From NCBI GenBank assembly GCA_934167305.1, contig CAKPKQ010000007.1:1-55894 (forward strand): 55,894 bases of DNA, read 5' to 3'. The position numbers and the translations under genes were made by a program. A model generated the notes under the pieces. The model was not told the DNA's origin, made no database searches, and saw only the letters and a list, made by a program, of their open reading frames with translations. Source of the DNA: an uncultured Clostridia bacterium (GTDB taxonomy: Bacteria > Bacillota > Clostridia > TANB77 > CAG-508). Shown piece by piece: positions 8,187 to 15,329 of this stretch. Within the stretch, counting starts at the first letter, position 1, and each line of letters starts with the position of its first letter.

Positions 8187-8251
8187 TATCTGTTCGAACT
8201 AATAGAACAGATAGATACAAAAATCAATCAGTAAAATGGTTGATTTTTTTC
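8187..8251 (+). terminator. tRNA-Leu trailer hairpin and terminator (repeat copy 1)
   Basis: A 9-bp stem TATCTGTTC (8187-8195)/GAACAGATA (8205-8213) is followed by a second stem AAATCAATCA (8221-8230)/TGGTTGATTT (8237-8246) and a T-run. The second hairpin is related to the two near-identical ones at 9892-9926 and 11033-11067. Confidence 0.85.
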
Positions 8252-8432
8252 TTTTGCAAAATAAGAAGTATTTGAGGCGAAAATAGAGTTTAATTATAAT
8301 TATCTCAAATATAGAAAAAAGTCAAATTGTGATGTTAGTGTAGGTATTAAATTCTTGAAAAGATTGTAAAATAGTAATATAATAATTAAGATATAACGAT
8401 ATTGTATAATAAAATGAGAGGAGAAAGTTATA

Positions 8433-9194
8433 ATGAATTTTAATGAAATTTACGAGAACAGTTTAGTTGATGCTCAAAAAATATATATAGAAAGTAGTAA
8501 TTTTTCATCTAAACCAATAATGACTACGGGAATAATTTCACCAGAAAGTACAATATGTATTCAACCTATGTTTGGTATAGAATTTGAACTAGATAAAGAT
8601 GGAATGAGTGAAATCATAAAAATGTTAGAAAATAAATGGACTGCAAAAACAGAAAGCGAAAGGAAAAACTTATTGAGTGTTTTAACAGATATTTATTCGA
8701 TTACGGAGGAATATCTTGGCGGACATGGAATTTCAGCGACAAGGCAAAATGCATATTTTCAAGCGACTGATAACCGTCTAAATTTATCCGAAATTAAAGG
8801 AAAAAATATTGGTTTATGTGCAGAACGAGCAGCTATTGGACATCAATTGCTTTCAATTCTTGAAAGAGCAGGTTTAACAAACTTTAAATCCTTTTTAACT
8901 AATAGTCATATGACTACAGATACTAGAGAACCACATTCTTTTATTGTTCTAAAACATAAAAAAGATTCATCAAAACAATACATATTTGACATTGAAAATC
9001 CATTAGAATACAAGACAAGTGAATCGTCGGAACCTAAGTTAGGGATTGCATTATATCCTATGACAGAAGAAGAATACGAAGCTTTTAAAGAAGGAAAAAG
9101 TATAGTTCCTCAAAGTATATATGAACAATTTGGAATGCAAGTAGTAAGTGCTAAAAGATTTTATGGCGATGAAAATCAAGAAAAAGAAAGATAA
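8433..9194 (+). CDS. Transglutaminase/papain-like fold protein of unknown function
   Basis: 253 aa, no signal peptide or membrane helix. I see a possible Cys-His-Asp triad in the order used by transglutaminase-like and NAT-type enzymes: Cys129 at the start of a helix (GLCAERAAIGHQLLSIL), His168 at the start of a strand (EPHSFIVLKHK) and Asp186 (YIFDIENP). The first half is mixed alpha/beta with no recognised domain. The family call is from this pattern only. It may be a cytosolic peptidase, amidase or acyltransferase, or an effector. It starts with a strong AGAGGAG site, is single, and has its own hairpin terminator. It lies right after tRNA-Leu, a common position for acquired genes. Confidence 0.5.
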   Translation: MNFNEIYENSLVDAQKIYIESSNFSSKPIMTTGIISPESTICIQPMFGIEFELDKDGMSEIIKMLENKWTAKTESERKNLLSVLTDIYSITEEYLGGHGISATRQNAYFQATDNRLNLSEIKGKNIGLCAERAAIGHQLLSILERAGLTNFKSFLTNSHMTTDTREPHSFIVLKHKKDSSKQYIFDIENPLEYKTSESSEPKLGIALYPMTEEEYEAFKEGKSIVPQSIYEQFGMQVVSAKRFYGDENQEKER

Positions 9195-9270
9195 AGGTAA
9201 TTAACATATAATAATTTATAGCATAATATTACTGAATAGTATTTAAGTAACTTTATAAGCCTAATCCCAT

Positions 9271-9316
9271 CAATAAAAATTCTAAAGTCTATTTGAGATT
9301 TTAGGCAGTTTTATTG
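9271..9316 (+). terminator. Interrupted stem-loop after the transglutaminase-like gene
   Basis: Outer arms CAATAAAA (9271-9278)/TTTTATTG (9309-9316) and inner arms CTAAA (9282-9286)/TTTAG (9300-9304). The 3' arm itself is T-rich; efficiency unclear. Confidence 0.5.
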
Positions 9317-9397
9317 GTTAACTAAAAAAGAAAATTTGAAAATTGAAAAGACAAATTTTAGAAGAAGTTATATAAACGATAACAAAATTTTTTTCAA

Positions 9398-9877
9398 ATG
9401 TCATATTTGATATTTATGCCATCCATTGAAGATGATGATGAAAAAATGACTTTTATAATCATGTTTGCTATTATTATAATAAGTTGCTCATCATATTTGT
9501 TATATACAGCTAATAAAGGTTATAAAGTTATTTATGATGATTACGTTTCTGATTTTGACAGTATAATTCTATCTAATATAGATGAATATAATGAATTTAT
9601 GAGTGATTCTAATGGATGGAATAATAAATATAAACAAAAAATATCTTCTATTAAATATAATGAAAACTATTTCAAAAATAAGTCATTAGCATTAATTTCT
9701 ATAATCACAGGATCTCATATGAATAAATTTATTGGTGTAGATATATCGACAGATAATAATACATTGATAGTTAAACCTAATATTGAGACAAACGATACAA
9801 TTACTATGAAAATAACAGGAAAATTAATATTAGTTGAAATTGATAAAAATATAACAAATATAGAAGTACAAAGATAA
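9398..9877 (+). CDS. Small membrane-anchored protein, possibly PrcB-like fold
   Basis: 159 aa. An acidic N-terminus (IEDDDEK) is followed by one membrane helix (MTFIIMFAIIIISCSSYLLY) and an extracytoplasmic-type domain. The C-terminal half (FKNKSLALISIITGS..., ...LILVEIDKN) loosely resembles the PrcB C-terminal beta domain (strand, GS turn, late lIeIpK strand), but the match is weak. No good ribosome site precedes the first ATG; starts at 9398, 9418 or 9446 are all possible. Very AT-rich. Transcription probably ends at the hairpin at 9892-9926. Confidence 0.55.
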   Translation: MSYLIFMPSIEDDDEKMTFIIMFAIIIISCSSYLLYTANKGYKVIYDDYVSDFDSIILSNIDEYNEFMSDSNGWNNKYKQKISSIKYNENYFKNKSLALISIITGSHMNKFIGVDISTDNNTLIVKPNIETNDTITMKITGKLILVEIDKNITNIEVQR

Positions 9878-9891
9878 TAATGCAATATAAA

Positions 9892-9926
9892 AATCAATCA
9901 GAAAATAAGATCTGGTTGATTTTTTG
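9892..9926 (+). terminator. Terminator hairpin (repeat copy 2)
   Basis: AATCAATCAG (9892-9901) pairs with CTGGTTGATT (9912-9921), then T-run. Over 35 bases it differs from copy 3 (11033-11067) at one position. Confidence 0.85.
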
Positions 9927-10031
9927 TGTCCCTAATTGTAAAAGAAATCATAAATCCTGAAATGTTTTATGACATTTATTCTGTTATTTAGTGAAAATAA
10001 ATAGGAAAATATATAAATACTGAAAAAACAG

Positions 10032-10060
10032 TTGACAACAACAAACAAATGTTTTAAACT
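10032..10060 (+). promoter_or_regulatory. Promoter of the ORF6N-domain gene
   Basis: TTGACA (10032-10037), 17-base spacer, TAAACT (10055-10060). The TTG of this -35 box opens a longer reading frame, but it is a promoter element, not the start codon. Confidence 0.6.
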
Positions 10061-10088
10061 ATATACAGTTGTAAAAGGATGTGAAATT

Positions 10089-10979
10089 ATGAAAAATGAA
10101 ATAAATAACTTGATAACTCAAGACAATATATCAAATGAAGAAATAAAAAATTTAATATATACCATAAGAGGAAAACAAGTAATGTTAGATAGTGATGTGG
10201 CAAGACTATATCATTATGAAACTAGAAGAATAAATGAAACTGTAAAAAGAAATTCAGAACGTTTTCCGATAGAATTTTGCTTTCAATTAACTAGTAAAGA
10301 GTATGAAACTTTGAAGTCGCAATTTGCGACTTCAAACATACGAGGTGGAAAACAAAAATTACCTTATGTCTTTACAGAGAAAGGTATTTTGATGCTTTCA
10401 GGTTTACTAAAAAATGAAGTGGCTATTGAAGTAAGTATAAAAATTGTAGAAACATTTGTAGAGATGAGAAAATTTTTATCTTCAAATGGAAAACTATTTG
10501 AGAGATTAACAAATGTAGAATATAAACTATTAGAACATGATAAAAAGTTTGACCAAGTATTTGACCAATTGCAACACGAAGAAAATATTAAACAAAGAAT
10601 ATTTTTTGAAGGTCAAATTTATGATGCATATAGTCTAATAATTGATATTATAAAAAAAGCAAATAAAAAGATTTTAATAATAGATAATTACATAGATGAT
10701 AGTGTTTTGAAAATGCTTACAAAGAAAAATAAAAATGTAGAAGTTATAATATTAACATCTGAAAAAAGTAATATACAGAAAATAGATATTCAAAAATTTA
10801 ATAAAGAATACCCTATTTTGAAAATTGCTAAAACTAATAAATTTCACGACAGATTTATAGTTATAGACAATAAAGAAATGTACCATTTAGGAGCATCAAT
10901 AAAAGATTTAGGTAAAAAATGTTTTGGAATTAATAAAATTGAAGATATAGATATTATAGAAAAGATTATAAATTTATAA
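10089..10979 (+). CDS. ORF6N-domain protein with C-terminal PLD-like domain
   Basis: Numbering from ATG 10089 (296 aa), chosen because AAAGGA lies 9 bases upstream. The N-terminal ORF6N domain, a phage-type DNA-binding module related to KilA-N/Bro, is clear: YTIRGKQVMLDSDVARLY, RINETVKRNSERFP.EFCFQLT, then LPYVFTEKGILMLSGLL and ETFVEMRKFL. A short coiled segment follows (ERLTNVEYKLLEHDKKFDQV). The C-terminal part (YDAYSLIIDIIKKANKKIL..., NVEVIILTS, FHDRFIVIDNKEMYHLGAS, KDLGKKCFGI) looks like a single phospholipase-D-type half-domain with HDRF-x4-D in place of the canonical HxKx4D. Members of this architecture occur in Clostridia next to mobile or defence genes; function is unproven. It stands alone between two copies of a repeated terminator. 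Confidence 0.82.
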   Translation: MKNEINNLITQDNISNEEIKNLIYTIRGKQVMLDSDVARLYHYETRRINETVKRNSERFPIEFCFQLTSKEYETLKSQFATSNIRGGKQKLPYVFTEKGILMLSGLLKNEVAIEVSIKIVETFVEMRKFLSSNGKLFERLTNVEYKLLEHDKKFDQVFDQLQHEENIKQRIFFEGQIYDAYSLIIDIIKKANKKILIIDNYIDDSVLKMLTKKNKNVEVIILTSEKSNIQKIDIQKFNKEYPILKIAKTNKFHDRFIVIDNKEMYHLGASIKDLGKKCFGINKIEDIDIIEKIINL

Positions 10980-11032
10980 AAAATAATAAATATGATATAT
11001 ATAATCTATAAAAAGGAAAATATCAAACAAAG

Positions 11033-11067
11033 AATCAATCAGAAAATAAGATGTGGTTGATTTTTTG
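11033..11067 (+). terminator. Terminator hairpin (repeat copy 3)
   Basis: AATCAATCA pairs with TGGTTGATT, followed by six T. 34 of 35 positions match copy 2 at 9892-9926; the single change removes only the loop-closing pair. Confidence 0.85.
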
Positions 11068-11109
11068 ACATAAAATTTTCCTACAGGTATGTGCTAATAT
11101 TGAAGGAAA

Positions 11110-11616
11110 ATGAGATTTTTGACTGGAATAGAGAAAAAATGGGTAGTAAATAAAGATAAAATACCATATGACTTGTCTAATTCAGAAATTACCAAAATAG
11201 AACAGACATATATATGTTTTTCACCAGAAATAAGAGTTTGCAAAATAAATGATGGAGAAGAATATACTTTTGCAGTGAAAAATAATATGACTTCGGACGG
11301 AATGATAAGAGATGAAATGGAAGATTCTATTACACAAGAAGAATATAATAACTTAATGAAAAAACAAGAAGGAAACACCATTTATAAAACTAGATATCAG
11401 TTCTTGGACAATGGCTATCTACTAGCAATTGATATATTTTCAGGAGAATTAGATGGATTAGCATATTTGGAAATAGAATTTGAAAATCAGGAAGAAGCAA
11501 ATAATTTCAAAACACCAGAATGGGTAATAAAAGATGTTACAAGTGATTTGAATTATAAAAATGGTTATCTTGCTAGATATGGCATACCAAATAGCTTTTT
11601 TGATTATATAAAATAA
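11110..11616 (+). CDS. CYTH-fold protein (triphosphate tunnel metalloenzyme family)
   Basis: 168 aa with the eight-stranded CYTH/TTM layout: GIEKKWVV, IEQTYICF, EIRVCKINDG..YTFAVK, IRDEMEDSITQEEYNNLM, KTRYQF, LAIDIFSGELDGLAYLEIEF, then WVIKDVTSDLNYKNGYLARYGIP. Family enzymes hydrolyse tripolyphosphate or other triphosphates, or make cAMP. The opening motif is normally E-x-E-x-K (EIERK); here it is G-I-E-K-K, so the first metal-binding Glu is a Gly, which may change activity. The ATG at 11110 has a ribosome site (GAAGGA) only 2 bases away; a TTG at 11119 has better spacing. Either start leaves the Gly in place. Confidence 0.78.
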   Translation: MRFLTGIEKKWVVNKDKIPYDLSNSEITKIEQTYICFSPEIRVCKINDGEEYTFAVKNNMTSDGMIRDEMEDSITQEEYNNLMKKQEGNTIYKTRYQFLDNGYLLAIDIFSGELDGLAYLEIEFENQEEANNFKTPEWVIKDVTSDLNYKNGYLARYGIPNSFFDYIK

Positions 11617-11661
11617 AGTATAAACAAAAAATTAAATTATAAAGATAAAATTAGCAAATTG

Positions 11662-11755
11662 TTGAAAAATCAATGAAACTGTGTTATAATAATTAAGCAA
11701 TAACTTTTTGCAATACCCTTGAAGTAGGAAAATGTTTCGGGGGTATAAACCTCCG
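11662..11755 (+). promoter_or_regulatory. Promoter and structured leader of the 11780 gene
   Basis: TTGAAA (11662-11667), 17-base spacer, perfect TATAAT (11685-11690). The ~85-base leader holds a small G/C hairpin, CGGGGG (11738-11743)/CCTCCG (11750-11755), unusual for this AT-rich sequence. It has no T-run; it may be a protein-binding or translation-control element. Confidence 0.6.
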
Positions 11756-11779
11756 AATGATTATTAGGAGGGCAAATTT

Positions 11780-11974
11780 ATGACTTCAACATTTAAGTTT
11801 ATTTGGGGAGATAGGGAAGTTCTTAAAAACGATAATAGACGTTATAAAGTTGGTCGACCAGAACGCTGTAGGAAATGCAAAAGAAAAAACTGCTATAATT
11901 GTACGCAACAATTTTCTTACCGAACTAGGAGAGACGACAATCAAAAGATTGGTAAACTTTATACAGGAGACTAG
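11780..11974 (+). CDS. Small basic Cys-rich protein (64 aa), unknown
   Basis: A 64-aa basic protein with a cysteine cluster ERCRKCKRKNCYNCTQQF that looks like a treble-clef or ribbon metal site (CxxCx4CxxC). The N-terminus (STFKFIWGDREV) and the tail are polar. No family is recognised. TTAGGAGGG precedes the ATG and a consensus promoter lies upstream, so it is very likely expressed. Base use is less AT-biased than the neighbouring housekeeping genes. It shares a transcript with the next gene (32-base gap). Confidence 0.75.
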   Translation: MTSTFKFIWGDREVLKNDNRRYKVGRPERCRKCKRKNCYNCTQQFSYRTRRDDNQKIGKLYTGD

Positions 11975-12006
11975 TTATAACACATAAAAACATTAGGAGG
12001 GTTATT

Positions 12007-12441
12007 ATGTTAAGAACTTACACGTACACGCAGACATCAACAAATAAACCAGAGAACAATAACACAGTTGTTAGTTCTCCTACTCCGCCCACACGGGACG
12101 AAGTAATTGCTCAACTTGAAAAGCATTTTTCTGAACATGACAAGGATATGGTAACATCCGAAGACATCTCAAAACTTGCTGATGCTATTAGTGAAGCATT
12201 TGATGGACTTGGAGATAAGCCATATGGTAGATTCGCAAACTATTGTCAGAAAAATCCTAATCTAACCATAAGAATGTACCACGATGAGTGGACATTAATT
12301 GACAGAGAAAGGTATCCAGGAGACTATTCGCCATTGACTTTAATTCCTATCAAATGTTCAGCAATTGACTTTTCAATGACAGTAATTACTAATACCAAGT
12401 GTATTTCGTTGGCTTACGTTAGCAAAGAATGTATATTCTAA
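12007..12441 (+). CDS. Unknown 144-aa protein
   Basis: A Thr/Asn/Pro-rich flexible N-terminus (residues 1-30) precedes an acidic helical stretch (RDEVIAQLEKHFSEHDKD, EDISKLADAISEAFDG) and a C-terminal beta-rich half ending in CIF. There is no signal peptide, membrane helix or recognised domain. GGAGGG precedes the ATG. It is second in the operon with the Cys-rich 64-aa protein, and both use more G/C-ending codons than the flanking genes, which suggests they arrived together. Confidence 0.7.
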   Translation: MLRTYTYTQTSTNKPENNNTVVSSPTPPTRDEVIAQLEKHFSEHDKDMVTSEDISKLADAISEAFDGLGDKPYGRFANYCQKNPNLTIRMYHDEWTLIDRERYPGDYSPLTLIPIKCSAIDFSMTVITNTKCISLAYVSKECIF

Positions 12442-12447
12442 GCCACA

Positions 12448-12480
12448 AAAAGAGAATCTCTTTTAAAAGGGATTCTCTTT
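12448..12480 (+). terminator. Terminator before leuS
   Basis: Imperfect stem with arms about 12448-12462 and 12467-12480 (AAAGAGAATCTCTT/AGGGATTCTCTTT), ending in T. Confidence 0.8.
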
Positions 12481-12496
12481 AAATTTAACTAAATAC

Positions 12497-12525
12497 TTGA
12501 AAAAGTAGTGCTTTGATGATATTAT
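12497..12525 (+). promoter_or_regulatory. Promoter of leuS
   Basis: TTGAAA (12497-12502), 17-base spacer, TATTAT (12520-12525). The leader is only ~30 bases, so leuS has no T-box here, unlike pheS. Confidence 0.55.
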
Positions 12526-12560
12526 ATGTAAAGATTTTATAGAAAAAAGGAGATCATAAA

Positions 12561-14975
12561 ATGTATGATTTTATAGAAATAGAAAAGAAATGGCAAGAAT
12601 ATTGGGAAAAAAACAAAACGTTTAAAGTAGATGCATGGGATTTTTCAAAACCAAAATATTATGCACTTGATATGTTTCCATACCCATCAGGAGTAGGGCT
12701 TCATGCAGGTCATCCTGAAGGTTATACTGCAACAGACATAGTATCGCGTATGAAAAGAATGCAAGGGTATAATGTGCTTCATCCAATAGGTTATGATTCT
12801 TTTGGACTTCCAGCAGAACAATATGCAATACAAACAGGAAATCATCCAGCAGAATTCACAGAAAAAAATATTAAAACATTCGAAGGACAATTAAAAAGGC
12901 TAGGATTTTCATATGATTGGGATAGGGTTATATCTACTAGTGATCCAAGTTATTATAAATGGACACAATGGATATTTAAAAAGTTATATGAAGATGGATA
13001 TGCAAAACAAATTTACATGCCAGTTAATTGGTGCGAAGAATTAGGTACTGTTTTAGCAAATGATGAAGTAATAGATGGTAAAAGCGAAAGAGGCGGTTAC
13101 CCTGTAATACGTAAATATATGAAACAATGGATTATTGACATACCAGCTTTTGCAGAAGACCTTTTAAGCGGATTAGATGAAGTGGATTGGCCTGAATCTA
13201 CTAAAGAGATGCAAAGAAATTGGATTGGTAAATCAGAGGGAGTAGAAGTAGAATTTAAAATTAAAGATGGTGGTAAGTTTTCAATATTTACAACATGTAT
13301 AGAAACCATATATGGTATTACTTTTATGGTTTTAGCTCCTGAAAATAAGCTAGTAGATGAGTTGAAAGACAGAATAAAAAATTGGGCTGAAGTTGTTAAA
13401 TATAGAGAAGAAACTGCTAAAAAATCTGACTTCGATAGAACAGAATTGAACAAAACCAAAACAGGTGTTAAACTTGATGGAATACTTGCTATTAATCCAG
13501 TTAATGGAAAAGAAGTACCTGTTTTCTTGGGAGACTTTGTTTTGGCAAGTTATGGTACAGGAGCAGTAATGGCAGTGCCAAGTCATGACCAAAGGGATTT
13601 TGAATATGCACAAGAACATAATATACCTATGATCCAAGTAATTGATGGAAGAGATACAACTGAAAGAGCTTTTGAAAAACAAGATTATTTAGGCAAAGGC
13701 TGTAAATTAATTAATAGTGAAGAGTTTACAGGTATGACAGTTGAGGAGGCAAAAGTAGCTATCACAGATAAACTTGTTAAAATAGGATGCGGAAAAAAGA
13801 AAAATAACTATCATATAAGAGAATGGATTTTTGCCCGTCAAAGATTTTGGGGTGAGCCAATTCCAATTATTCATTTGGAAGATGGAAGAGATATTGTATT
13901 AGATGACAAAGATTTACCTTTAGTATTACCAAAAATGGATGATTATAAAAGTAAAAATGGTCAAGCTCCATTGGAAAATGCAACTGAATGGAAGAATGTT
14001 GTAGTTGATGGAGTAAAAGGAGTAAGGGAAACATCAACAATGCCAGGTTCAGCAGGATCAAGTTGGTATTTCTTAAGATATATAGACCCAACTAATGACC
14101 AAATCTTTGCTGATCCAAAGCTAATTGAACATTGGATGCCAGTAGATTTATATGTAGGTGGACCTGAGCATGCTGTTGGACATTTACTATATTCAAGAAT
14201 GTGGAATATATTTTTGTATAAAAAAGGATTAGTTAGTGTAAAAGAACCATTTAAAAAATTGGTACATCAAGGAATGATATTAGGCTCAAATGGAATAAAA
14301 ATGGGTAAAAGGTTCCCAGAATATGTTGTAAACCCTGATGATATAGAAAAAAAATATGGTGCTGATACACTAAGAATGTATGAAATGTTTATGGGACCAC
14401 TAGAAGCAGACAAACCATGGAATGATGAATCTGTTAGAGGTATAAAGAAATTTTTGGACCGTGTTTGGAGATTATATCATGAAGAAGCAAGAGAGTTTAA
14501 AGACAATCCAAACTTGGATAAAATATATAACCAAACAGTTAAAAAAGTAACTGATGATTATGAATCATTAAACTTTAATACTGCAATATCACAAATGATG
14601 ATATTTGTTAATGCAGTGTATAAAGAAAATACATGGAACCTAGAATATGCAAAAAATTTCGTTAAACTATTAAACCCAATAGTTCCACATATTACAGAAG
14701 AGATATGGAGTGAAGTTTTTAATAATTCAAAAACAATTGCATATGAACCATGGCCAACATATGATAGTTCAAAATTAGTAGATGATACATATGAAATGGT
14801 AGTTCAAGTAAATGGCAAGATGAGAGGAAAAATAGAAGTTTCAACATCATGTACAGAAGAAGAAATGAAAGCTACTGCAAAAGAACTAGAAAATGTAAAA
14901 AACAATATAGAAGGGAAAACTATTGTAAAAGAAATAGTTGTACCTAAAAAGTTGGTTAATATAGTTGTAAAATAA
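12561..14975 (+). CDS. leuS: Leucyl-tRNA synthetase
   Basis: Charges tRNA-Leu with leucine; class I synthetase, 804 aa. Seen: the HIGH-type motif HAGHP within PYPSGVGLHAGHPEGY, the CP1 editing domain (approx. 220-400) with YGTGAVMAVPSHDQRDFEYA including the conserved editing Asp, the WIFARQRFWGEPIP insertion, the GSAGSSWYFLRYIDP stretch, YVGGPEHAVGHLLYSRMW, and the C-terminal anticodon-binding domain. The catalytic KMSKS loop reads KMGKR (SNGIKMGKRFPEYVVNPDDI), and the editing T-rich motif normally TTRPDT reads TTCIET. Both are variants I associate with Clostridia synthetases rather than damage. AAAGGAG precedes the ATG. It is monocistronic, with its own promoter and terminator. Confidence 0.97.
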   Translation: MYDFIEIEKKWQEYWEKNKTFKVDAWDFSKPKYYALDMFPYPSGVGLHAGHPEGYTATDIVSRMKRMQGYNVLHPIGYDSFGLPAEQYAIQTGNHPAEFTEKNIKTFEGQLKRLGFSYDWDRVISTSDPSYYKWTQWIFKKLYEDGYAKQIYMPVNWCEELGTVLANDEVIDGKSERGGYPVIRKYMKQWIIDIPAFAEDLLSGLDEVDWPESTKEMQRNWIGKSEGVEVEFKIKDGGKFSIFTTCIETIYGITFMVLAPENKLVDELKDRIKNWAEVVKYREETAKKSDFDRTELNKTKTGVKLDGILAINPVNGKEVPVFLGDFVLASYGTGAVMAVPSHDQRDFEYAQEHNIPMIQVIDGRDTTERAFEKQDYLGKGCKLINSEEFTGMTVEEAKVAITDKLVKIGCGKKKNNYHIREWIFARQRFWGEPIPIIHLEDGRDIVLDDKDLPLVLPKMDDYKSKNGQAPLENATEWKNVVVDGVKGVRETSTMPGSAGSSWYFLRYIDPTNDQIFADPKLIEHWMPVDLYVGGPEHAVGHLLYSRMWNIFLYKKGLVSVKEPFKKLVHQGMILGSNGIKMGKRFPEYVVNPDDIEKKYGADTLRMYEMFMGPLEADKPWNDESVRGIKKFLDRVWRLYHEEAREFKDNPNLDKIYNQTVKKVTDDYESLNFNTAISQMMIFVNAVYKENTWNLEYAKNFVKLLNPIVPHITEEIWSEVFNNSKTIAYEPWPTYDSSKLVDDTYEMVVQVNGKMRGKIEVSTSCTEEEMKATAKELENVKNNIEGKTIVKEIVVPKKLVNIVVK

Positions 14976-14981
14976 ATATGT

Positions 14982-15016
14982 AAAAAGAGACTGGTTAAAA
15001 AAACTGGTTTCTTTTT
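14982..15016 (+). terminator. leuS terminator
   Basis: 14-bp stem with three G-U pairs; the A-rich 5' arm starts at 14982 and the T-rich 3' arm ends in CTTTTT at 15016. Confidence 0.8.
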
Positions 15017-15024
15017 GATTTTGG

Positions 15025-15053
15025 TTGACAAAAAAACATTTAGACTGTATAAT
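15025..15053 (+). promoter_or_regulatory. Consensus promoter of the pheST T-box transcript
   Basis: TTGACA (15025-15030), 17-base spacer, TATAAT (15048-15053): a perfect sigma-A promoter. Confidence 0.9.
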
Positions 15054-15059
15054 TTATAC

Positions 15060-15310
15060 AGTTTTATGTAATATATAAAAGTCTTGGATATATGATGAAG
15101 AAGTTATCTAAGTAGTTATTTAGAATTCTATACAGGGAGTTATGGTCAATAGACTGAGAGCCATACTAGAGAAGCTATATAATGAATTTCAATAATGGAG
15201 TCAATATCGTTAAGAAAATTATTTTAATAAGTGCTAAGAAATTAGAAAAAAGGTGGTACCGCGGATTAAAAGATTCGTCCTTTAGTTTGGTATCACTATT
15301 TTTGTTTTTT
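15060..15310 (+). promoter_or_regulatory. T-box leader (tRNA-Phe sensing) controlling pheST
   Basis: This is a transcription-attenuating T-box riboswitch. The conserved T-box AGGTGGTACCGCG is at 15251-15263. Upstream are the stem I elements, AGGGAGTTATGG and ACTGAGAGCC. A UUC specifier (15188-15190, in GAATTTCAATAATGG) fits tRNA-Phe and the downstream pheST genes. Two exclusive folds are visible. The antiterminator pairs AAAGG (15249-15253) with CCTTT (15279-15283) around the tRNA-binding bulge. The terminator pairs GTGGTACC (15253-15260) with GGTATCAC (15289-15296), followed by a T-rich run to 15310. Uncharged tRNA-Phe should therefore turn the operon on. Confidence 0.93.
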
Positions 15311-15329
15311 AGGGAAAGGAAATGCTATT

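Noticed and set aside
7945..8275. ORFs of 91 aa (minus) and 69 aa (plus) across the tRNA-Leu
   Set aside because: They only read through the tRNA and its terminator; no ribosome sites.
10032..10088. TTG at 10032 as start of the ORF6N protein
   Set aside because: It is the -35 box TTGACA; the ATG at 10089 has a proper ribosome site.
9892..11067. Integron-type attC sites
   Set aside because: The repeated hairpins are simple terminators with T-runs and lack the RYYYAAC/GTTRRRY core sites; no integrase nearby.
8097..12560. tRNA-Leu as integration site of an element reaching to leuS
   Set aside because: No second copy of the tRNA 3' end, no integrase and no phage structural genes are present in the window.
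12482..12560. T-box or other riboswitch for leuS
   Set aside because: Leader after the promoter is about 30 bases and lacks the T-box sequence.
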